A stretch of 6,981 bases of DNA from JAZDMK01 sp043800975 (GTDB taxonomy: Bacteria > Bacteroidota > Bacteroidia > Bacteroidales > JAHJDW01): NCBI GenBank assembly GCA_043800975.1, contig JAZDMK010000094.1, positions 1-6,981 on the forward strand. The letters run 5' to 3'. This document shows positions 1-5,292 of the stretch, one piece after another. Each line of letters begins with the position of its first letter. The first letter of the stretch is position 1. A program made the position numbers and the translations under genes. The notes beneath the pieces are model-generated. The model had not been told where the DNA came from and did no database searches. It saw nothing but the letters and a program-made list of their open reading frames with translations.

Positions 1-276
1 GAAGTCAGGAATGGAAAGCTTTCGCACAAATCATTCCCTTCTGGTAGTTGGATGCCCGATGACAGATGCTGGAAATTGCCGTATGAAGGGGTCAGAAGAC
101 AGAAGCGCGAAGTCAGGAATGGAAAGCTTTCGCTCAAATCATCCCCTTCTGGTAGTTGGATGCCCGATGATCGATGCTGGATATGGCCGTATGCAGGGGT
201 CAGAAGACAGAAGCGCGAAGTCAGAAATGGAAAGCTTTCGCACAAATCATCCCCTTCTGGTAGTTGGGTGCCTGAT
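1..276. repeat. 108-bp direct tandem repeat, about 2.5 copies, cut by left edge
   Basis: Copies begin at 1, 109 and 217. The first two are complete and differ at 7 of 108 positions; the third matches for 60 bp (217-276, 4 differences from copy 1) and then diverges. Each copy starts with GAAGTCAG, carries the palindrome AAAGCTTT and ends in GTCAGAAGACAGAAGCGC. The array may continue left of the window. Because 108 is a multiple of three and two frames lack stops, two overlapping open frames (11-412 and 52-291) run through it. I do not call either a gene: all six codons that differ between copies 1 and 2 change the amino acid in the 11-412 frame, most differences fall in second codon positions in the other frame, and there is no signal peptide or recognisable domain. 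Function unknown. Confidence 0.93.
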
Positions 277-408
277 TTGCCAGTCCCGTAAGGACGAACT
301 ATCGGCAAAAGTAACTATAAAGAGTATGCAAGTGCCATCAGCACGACCTATTCATGTAAGATGCCGGCATCACCCTTCAGTAGCGGATAGAAAAATGAAC
401 CCATTAGG
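277..408. other. Non-coding stretch with short inverted repeats, upstream of the MerR gene
   Basis: Copy 3 of the tandem repeat breaks off here. The stretch contains GTCC/GGAC arms (283-286 and 292-295, 5-nt loop) and a perfect 12-bp palindrome GATGCCGGCATC at 360-371. The CCCGTAAGGAC-type core resembles short interspersed repeats I recall from Bacteroidetes intergenic regions, but I cannot confirm family membership. No good promoter (TAnnTTTG) is visible on the + strand before the MerR gene at 409; the nearest approach is CTGATTTG near 271-278, which misses the TA. The MerR promoter may therefore lie outside the window or be of another type. Confidence 0.5.
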
Positions 409-735
409 ATGAAAGTAATTCAGGATAAAAAATATTATACCATCACCGAAGTAGCGGCAATGCTAAATGTGAACGCATCGAAGATACGCTTCTGGGAAAC
501 GGAATTTGATATTCTGAAACCAAAAAAAAATAAAAAAGGAGATCGTTTTTTTGATGAAGTGAATATTGAAAATCTGCAACTGATATATTATTTATTAAAA
601 ATACGACGCTTCACCATTGAAGGTGCAAAAAAGAAAATCAAAGACGATATCAAGGGAATACGCGAGGAACAGGCAATGCGGGAATCGTTACTGAAGATGA
701 AAAGTTTTCTGGAAGAACTGGAAGAAGCGCTTTAG
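409..735 (+). CDS. Small MerR-family transcriptional regulator
   Basis: Predicted DNA-binding protein of 108 residues. Residues 9-30 (YYTITEVAAMLNVNASKIRFW) match the MerR helix-turn-helix with the conserved R-x-W/Y-E recognition segment; residues 44-48 (GDRFF) fit the wing; residues 56-77, including LLKIRRFTIEGAKKKI, match the second helical pair seen after the wing in MerR proteins. Residues about 81-107 are charged and heptad-like (MRESLLKMKSFLEELEEAL), suiting the antiparallel dimer helix. The protein ends there: no C-terminal effector domain and no cysteine, so metal or thiol sensing of the classical MerR type is unlikely. Many Bacteroidetes carry such short MerR proteins, usually uncharacterised. 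ATG 409 is used because the HTH begins close behind it. The start overlaps the end of an unlikely upstream open frame by four bases. A 9-A and a 6-A run lie at 522-530 and 532-537. Target unknown. Confidence 0.88.
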   Translation: MKVIQDKKYYTITEVAAMLNVNASKIRFWETEFDILKPKKNKKGDRFFDEVNIENLQLIYYLLKIRRFTIEGAKKKIKDDIKGIREEQAMRESLLKMKSFLEELEEAL

Positions 736-843
736 ATTTTAGATTTCTGAACAAGGATTTGCGATTTTTGAAGTGGAATACAATTTGACCGAAGTCCGAA
801 ATGAAAAGATAATTTTTAGGTTAGACATTAAATTTTCAATAAA

Positions 844-851
844 TAAATTTG
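844..851 (+). promoter_or_regulatory. Putative -7 element (TAAATTTG) for the small secreted protein
   Basis: TAAATTTG matches the Bacteroidetes -7 consensus TAnnTTTG exactly. The best candidate for a -33 element is only a weak TTAG at 821-824, 19 nt upstream. Transcription would begin near 857, giving a leader of about 18 nt before ATG 875. The element lies inside the 5' extension of the longer open frame, which favours the downstream start. Confidence 0.45.
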
Positions 852-874
852 AATACCAAATTCAAACCCATCTA

Positions 875-1306
875 ATGAAAACATTTCTCATACTGCCCGC
901 ACTGCTGATTTGCATGAGTTCATCTGCACAGAGATTCATGAACCGCGAATATGTAAATCCTTATGCAGAAAAAATAAAATCCATCGGCATTATTGAGTTT
1001 GACGGTCTGCTGAAATATGTTGCTGATGAAGGAAAGTGTGCGCCCTCTTATGAATATTGCTTCACCATTGAAAATTTGTATCAGGGTAGTTACAAAGGGA
1101 AAGACATATTGTTTACGTGTTATACCGGATTTTCAAGAATATTAAATCAGATTTTTGAATGCTCATACGACGGCAGCACTCCGCGCCAGCCTGTCGGCGC
1201 TTACCTTGCTTGCAAACCGGCGCGGGCAAGGATTGTGTTGCTTACCCGAAATGATCCTATGGATGGAACGTCTTATTTTATTCAAAAAGTGAGAAGGTTT
1301 GAATGA
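875..1306 (+). CDS. Small exported cysteine-containing protein, function unknown
   Basis: I do not recognise this family. The frame is open from an ATG at 773, but ATG 875 is preferred: it begins a typical signal peptide (K2, hydrophobic FLILPALLICM, then SSSAQ with cleavage near residues 18-19), while the 34 residues before it are charged and not signal-like, and a promoter-like element sits at 844-851. The product is 143 residues, about 124 after cleavage. The mature part has five cysteines (55, 62, 82, 96, 113), enough for two disulfides plus one free thiol in an oxidising periplasm. It looks like a small beta-rich domain: alternating hydrophobics in KSIGIIEFDGLLKYV, DILFTCYTGF and ARIVLLT. 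No catalytic motif is evident. It stands alone, between the MerR gene and rnpB, with no terminator visible before the rnpB promoter. A periplasmic or secreted location is inferred. Confidence 0.72.
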   Translation: MKTFLILPALLICMSSSAQRFMNREYVNPYAEKIKSIGIIEFDGLLKYVADEGKCAPSYEYCFTIENLYQGSYKGKDILFTCYTGFSRILNQIFECSYDGSTPRQPVGAYLACKPARARIVLLTRNDPMDGTSYFIQKVRRFE

Positions 1307-1390
1307 GAAATCAAACATAGTGTAAATCTGTATTTGACAATATCAAGAATTTATTATCCTTTCATACTTTAGCGCAGGCAATATTTTTTT

Positions 1391-1398
1391 TATCTTTG
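1391..1398 (+). promoter_or_regulatory. Probable rnpB -7 element (TATCTTTG)
   Basis: TATCTTTG fits TAnnTTTG exactly and lies 5 nt before the predicted first paired base of RNase P RNA helix P1 (1404), the right spacing for transcription to start at the mature 5' end. The -33 position is weak (TTTA at 1368-1371, 19 nt upstream). A run of eight T's directly precedes it. Confidence 0.7.
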
Positions 1399-1403
1399 CC
1401 AAT

Positions 1404-1797
1404 CAATTGTTCCTTCTGTCCTGTCGCTGTTCTCCTTGATTTGAGGATGGAGGAAAGTCCGGACAACACAGAGCGCCATACTTCCTAACGGGAAGGCACC
1501 ATGCGGGAAACGGCATGGCGACAGAAAGTGCCACAGAAAATTACCGCCATCTTTCGGGATGGTAAGGGTGAAAACGTGAGGTAAGAGCTCACGCGCATGC
1601 ATGGCAACATACGTGCGGGGTAAACCTTATGGGTTGAAAGGCCAAATAAACCCCGGCTGCGAAGCTGCTCGCTTCCCGGAGCAATCCCCCGGGGAGGGTA
1701 GGCTGATAGAGCTCAGCGGTGACGCTGAGCCCAGACAAATGACAGGAAGTCGCCGAAAGGCGTAGACAGAATCCGGCTTATAAGATGAAGCAATTGT
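1404..1797 (+). ncRNA. rnpB: RNase P RNA, bacterial class A (M1 RNA type)
   Basis: Catalytic RNA subunit of ribonuclease P, which removes 5' leaders from tRNA precursors together with the RnpA protein (not in this window). All class-A landmarks occur in order: GGAGGAAAGTCCGGAC (1449-1464, CR-I/P4 5' strand), ACAGAAAGTGCCACAGAAAA (1521-1540), GGTAAGGGTGAAAA (1561-1574), GTGAGGTAAGAGCTCAC (1576-1592), GGTAAACC, AAGGCCAAATA (1638-1648), GGGTAGGCTGATAGAGC (around 1700), and ACAGAATCCGGCTTA (1766-1780, CR-V/P4 3' strand). Ends are set by helix P1: CAATTG-type bases from 1404 pair with AGATGAAGCAATTG ending at 1796. P15 can form from CCCCGG (1651-1656) and CCGGGG (1689-1694). In P4 the usual G-C pair is replaced by A1463-U1772, a compensatory change. 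Length of about 394 nt is normal. The antisense open frame at 1390-1602 is a shadow. Exact ends are good to a few bases. Confidence 0.97.
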
Positions 1798-1802
1798 AAC
1801 AT

Positions 1803-1835
1803 GAAGGCCGCGCTTTGCGCGGCCTTCGCCTTTTT
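1803..1835 (+). terminator. Strong intrinsic terminator of rnpB
   Basis: An 11-bp perfect GC-rich stem, GAAGGCCGCGC (1803-1813) with GCGCGGCCTTC (1817-1827), closes a TTT loop and is followed, after GCC, by five T's (1831-1835). It lies 6 nt after the predicted P1 3' end of RNase P RNA. Confidence 0.93.
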
Positions 1836-2127
1836 AACTACTTTGCATATTTTGAAAACAATTTCTTTATGCAACTTAGTGCCTTATGACTAATTTATTG
1901 TTTTTATAACTATGTGTTCTATGTTGCATTTTCTATTGTGGACTATGTGTTTAAAATGACTTTCACTTTTATTTTTTATTGACACATTTTTAAAATCCAA
2001 TTCAGGTATTACTTCTTTTGTAAAAACAATTCCAACTTACTTATCTTTCTGTTTGTCTGTTTTTTAAGACTATAGAAAAATTGCATAATGTTAATTTCCC
2101 TGTTATTAAATGCAGTTTACATTTCGT
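1836..2127. other. AT-rich intergenic stretch without a recognisable gene
   Basis: No credible coding frame, RNA gene or terminator is seen. The sequence is strikingly T-rich on the + strand and contains a short direct repeat, ACTATGTGTT, at 1909-1918 and 1942-1951 (33-bp offset). The minus-strand open frame at 2041-2262 looks like chance: it runs through this AT-rich sequence and the promoter into the TPR gene. A TTGACA at 1979-1984 has no partner at the right distance. Confidence 0.6.
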
Positions 2128-2156
2128 TTTGCATTGAACCGGCCTCGGTAACTTTG
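2128..2156 (+). promoter_or_regulatory. Bacteroidetes-type promoter of the TPR/barrel operon
   Basis: TTTG (2128-2131) and TAACTTTG (2149-2156) match the -33 and -7 consensus TTTG/TAnnTTTG with a 17-nt spacer. This is the best promoter match in the window. Transcription should begin near 2161-2164, leaving a leader of only about 12-15 nt before ATG 2176. Confidence 0.72.
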
Positions 2157-2175
2157 CAGGATATTGCGGAATCTT

Positions 2176-5100
2176 ATGAGAAAAAAAATCACCCTCTGCC
2201 TCTTTTTGTTTGCATGCGCCACACTTAGCGTCTATGCACAGAAACCGGCAGTGTATGACCAACCCATCGTTTCATACTCTACGGCATGGGACCTTTTTAA
2301 TAAACAAAAATACGGACAAGCACTGGAAAGCTTCGACAATCTTGCCAAAGCGGTGAGCACACCCGAATACTACCGCACGCTTTCGCAGTATTATGCTGCC
2401 GTATCAGCACTGGAGTTGTACCATCCGGATGCAGAAATGCGCCTGAAAGAATTCATCAGACTCAATCCTTCCAGCCCGCTTGCAAACCGTGCTTCCTTTC
2501 AGCTGGGTCGTCATTTCTTCCGCAAAAAAAGATATGGCGAAGTGATCAAAGCCATGGCGAAAGTCCCAACCTATGAGCTGACCGATGAAGAAACCGATGA
2601 ATATAATTTCACATTGGGCTATAGTTATTTTGTTCGCGATAGTCTTGATAAAGCGAAACTGTTACTCGCTGATGTAAAAGATGGCGAAACAAAATTTGCA
2701 GCACCGGCAACTTACTGCTTCGGTCATATTGCTTACATGCAGAAAAATTATGAAACCGCTTTACAACATTTTGAAAAACTGAAAACCGATGAAGCCTTCG
2801 GACAAGTAGTGCCTTATTACATCGTTCAGATTTTTTATCTGCAGGGAAAATACAACGATGTAATTTCGTATGCTCCCTCTCTTTTTGATTCAGCCAACGT
2901 AAAGCGCGCACCGGATATTGCACGAATTCTCGGTGAATCCTGTTACAGAACACTCGATTTCAAACAGGCTGCTCAATGGCTGGAATATTATGTCAGCAAA
3001 ACAACAGCACAGATTTCACGCGAAGAAAACTATGAACTTGCCATGTCGTATTACCAGACGAATGTGTATAACAAGGCCATTTCCTTTTTCTCAAAAACTT
3101 TAACGCCGGAAGATTCCATGGCACAAAACAGCTGGTATCTGATGGCCGACTGTTACATCAAATCCTCACAAAAAAGTTATGCGCGCAATGCATTTCTTTC
3201 GGCATCCAAAATGAATTTTGATGCCCTGATTAAAGAAGATGCTTTGTTCAATTATGCAAAACTTTCCTATGAGCTTGCGCTGAATCCATATAACGAAGCT
3301 ATCTCAGCGTTTCAGGAATATATTGCAAAATATCCTAAATCATCGCGCCTGAATGAAGCGTATGAATATCTGCTGAACATCCTCATGTCGACCAAAAATT
3401 ACAAAGACGCACTGGCAACGCTCGAGGAAATGAAAAATCGCAACGAACGATTTAACGCAGCTTTCCAACATGTGGCTTATTATCGTGGCGTAGAATTATT
3501 CAACGATGGAAAAATGACAGAAGCCTCTTCTCTTTTTTCTAAAGCCATGAAGTTTCCTTATGACAAGTACGTTTCGGCAAATTGCAAATACTGGATTGCT
3601 GAATCCTATTTTAACCAAGGCTTGTACGACTCCGCTGCAACATCCTACAGAGCTTTCTATGCATCACCTGGCGCTGTAAGTCTTGCGCATTACAACACAG
3701 CTAACTACAGCATAGGTTATTGCAGTTTTAAGAAAAAAGATTATTCATCTGCAGGAATTGCATTTCGTAAATTTTTAAAAGAAAAAACAAATGAAGATTC
3801 AAAAATTGTTGCAGATGCAAACCTGCGCGCCGGCGATTGCTACTACATGCAGAAGGATCATAATTCTGCCGTTGAATACTATGATGCAGCTATTAAATTA
3901 AGTTCTGTTGATAAAGACTATGCACTGTATCAAAAAGGAATGGCGCTGGGCTTACTGGGTAAACACAAAGACAAAATCAACGTTCTTCTTTCATTAGTTG
4001 AACTTCCACAGCGCTCCGTGTATGACGCACCTGCCAAATATGAAATCGGAAGAACCTATCAAATCCTTGATAATTCTGATAAATCGGTAGAATATTTCCA
4101 GAAAGTTGTGGATGAATATCCGCAGAGTGCATTCGTTAAATCTGCATTACTGCATATCGGACAGGTTTATTTTAATGAAGACAAACACGAAGCAGCATTA
4201 AAAACCCTAAAAGAACTTGTTGAAAAATATCCCGCCACCGATGATTCAAGACAGGCACTGGAAACCATAAAAAATATTTATGTAGATCTAAATAAAGCTG
4301 AAGATTTCTTTGTGTATGTAAAAGGTCTTTCCTTCGCTAACATTGATGTTGCAGCACAAGATTCCATCACTTATCAGGCAACTGAAAAACAATATATGGA
4401 TGGAAACTGCGAAGCATCGATTGTTGGCTTTGCAGGATATATCGAAAAATTTCCGAAAGGATATTTCATTACCAATTCGAATTTCTACAAAGCAGAATGC
4501 GAATACAACAAAGGCAATTTACAGGAAGCTCTAGTAGGTTATGGCTTCGTGGCCAACCAGCCCAAAAATAATTTCACGGAATCGGCTCTTGTAAAATCAG
4601 CGCAGATCAGCATGAAGTTAAAAAACTATTCAAATGCGCTGGTGCATTATACCAAACTTGAGAAAGATGCGGATTACAAAGAAAATATTCTGGATGCTCA
4701 GATCGGAATCATGCGTTGTCAGTATGGCTTAGAAAAATGGAATGAAGCCGTAATTGCATCAAGAAATTTATTGCAGACAGAAAAACTTTCCACAGAGCTC
4801 AGGGCAGAAGCAGAGATGACAATCGGAAATTGTTATTACAAAATGGACAGCCTCGCAAAAGCCATCGGACAATATCAGTTTGTTGCACGTACTGCCAGAA
4901 ATGAGGCATCGGCTGAAGCAAAGTATAACATCGCACAGATTTTTTATAAACAGCAATTGTATGAAGAATCGGAGAAAGCTGTGTTTGAATTAATCAATCA
5001 GGTTCCTTCGTACGATATTTGGATCGCACGCGGATTTATTTTGCTGGCCGATTTATACGAAGTGCGTGGTAATCTTCCGCAGGCCAAAGCAACTTTAAAC

Positions 5101-5292
5101 AGTATCATTGATAATTACGACGGACCTGAGTTGGTTCAGATCGCTCAGGAGAAACTCAATAAAATTCTTTTGAAGGAGAAAGAAGCCGATCAGAAGAAAG
5201 TAATTGAAATACTACAACCGGAGATCAAACTGGGGCCTGAGGATCCGGGCATTCTCAATTCTGAAAAATCAAACGAGGGAGGAAACAACTAA
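2176..5292 (+). CDS. Large exported tetratricopeptide-repeat (TPR) protein
   Basis: A 1038-residue alpha-solenoid, predicted periplasmic or attached to the outer membrane. The frame is open from a TTG at 2164, but ATG 2176 gives the signal peptide (RKK, hydrophobic ITLCLFLFACATL, SVYAQ, cleavage near 21-22) and sits right behind the promoter. The rest is almost wholly TPR-like helical hairpins with the usual small and aromatic residues, for example YNKAISFF (about 298-305), YNEAISAFQEYIAKYPKSS (372-390), SVEYFQKVVDEYP (637-649), HEAALKTLKELVEKYP (671-686) and LPQAKATLNSI near 967. The recurring KYP/EYP after helix B is typical of the YbgF/BamD-like subgroup. At least a dozen repeats are recognisable. 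A charged tail (EKEADQKK) and a glycine/asparagine end follow. There is no enzyme motif. It probably binds a partner; the barrel gene directly downstream, overlapping by one base, is the obvious candidate. Database names such as tol-pal YbgF would only reflect the repeats. Confidence 0.9.
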   Translation: MRKKITLCLFLFACATLSVYAQKPAVYDQPIVSYSTAWDLFNKQKYGQALESFDNLAKAVSTPEYYRTLSQYYAAVSALELYHPDAEMRLKEFIRLNPSSPLANRASFQLGRHFFRKKRYGEVIKAMAKVPTYELTDEETDEYNFTLGYSYFVRDSLDKAKLLLADVKDGETKFAAPATYCFGHIAYMQKNYETALQHFEKLKTDEAFGQVVPYYIVQIFYLQGKYNDVISYAPSLFDSANVKRAPDIARILGESCYRTLDFKQAAQWLEYYVSKTTAQISREENYELAMSYYQTNVYNKAISFFSKTLTPEDSMAQNSWYLMADCYIKSSQKSYARNAFLSASKMNFDALIKEDALFNYAKLSYELALNPYNEAISAFQEYIAKYPKSSRLNEAYEYLLNILMSTKNYKDALATLEEMKNRNERFNAAFQHVAYYRGVELFNDGKMTEASSLFSKAMKFPYDKYVSANCKYWIAESYFNQGLYDSAATSYRAFYASPGAVSLAHYNTANYSIGYCSFKKKDYSSAGIAFRKFLKEKTNEDSKIVADANLRAGDCYYMQKDHNSAVEYYDAAIKLSSVDKDYALYQKGMALGLLGKHKDKINVLLSLVELPQRSVYDAPAKYEIGRTYQILDNSDKSVEYFQKVVDEYPQSAFVKSALLHIGQVYFNEDKHEAALKTLKELVEKYPATDDSRQALETIKNIYVDLNKAEDFFVYVKGLSFANIDVAAQDSITYQATEKQYMDGNCEASIVGFAGYIEKFPKGYFITNSNFYKAECEYNKGNLQEALVGYGFVANQPKNNFTESALVKSAQISMKLKNYSNALVHYTKLEKDADYKENILDAQIGIMRCQYGLEKWNEAVIASRNLLQTEKLSTELRAEAEMTIGNCYYKMDSLAKAIGQYQFVARTARNEASAEAKYNIAQIFYKQQLYEESEKAVFELINQVPSYDIWIARGFILLADLYEVRGNLPQAKATLNSIIDNYDGPELVQIAQEKLNKILLKEKEADQKKVIEILQPEIKLGPEDPGILNSEKSNEGGNN
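5275..5291 (+). promoter_or_regulatory. Shine-Dalgarno-like ribosome binding site before the barrel gene
   Basis: GAGGGAGG (5275-5282) contains GGAGG (5278-5282), nine nt before ATG 5292, a perfect core complement to the 16S 3' end. It also encodes Glu-Gly-Gly near the C-terminus of the TPR protein, so it could be incidental. The other three CDS starts here have no such sequence. With the TAATG overlap it suggests translational coupling or re-initiation. Confidence 0.6.

Noticed and set aside
1..276. CRISPR array
   Set aside because: The 108-bp units are contiguous and near identical throughout, with no constant short repeat alternating with unique spacers, and no cas genes.
52..291. 79-residue open frame within the tandem repeats
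   Set aside because: Opened by repeat periodicity (108 = 36 codons); it overlaps another open frame, copy differences fall mostly in second codon positions, and no domain is recognisable.
306..313. Minus-strand TAnnTTTG match (TACTTTTG) facing the repeats
   Set aside because: An isolated six-base match with only a poor -33 partner and no gene downstream; expected by chance a few times in a window of this size.
773..874. N-terminal extension of the small secreted protein
   Set aside because: The extension is charged, not signal-like, and contains the likely promoter; ATG 875 begins a proper signal peptide.
1334..1360. Sigma70-like TTGACA with TATCCT upstream of rnpB
   Set aside because: Spacing is only 15 nt, the Bacteroidetes primary sigma factor uses another consensus, and the TATCTTTG at 1391 fits the mature 5' end of the RNA.
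1390..1602. Minus-strand open frame of 70 codons
   Set aside because: Lies antisense to the conserved core of rnpB, whose structure explains the sequence.
2041..2262. Minus-strand open frame of 73 codons
   Set aside because: Runs across the operon promoter and signal-peptide region, with no promoter or recognisable protein feature.
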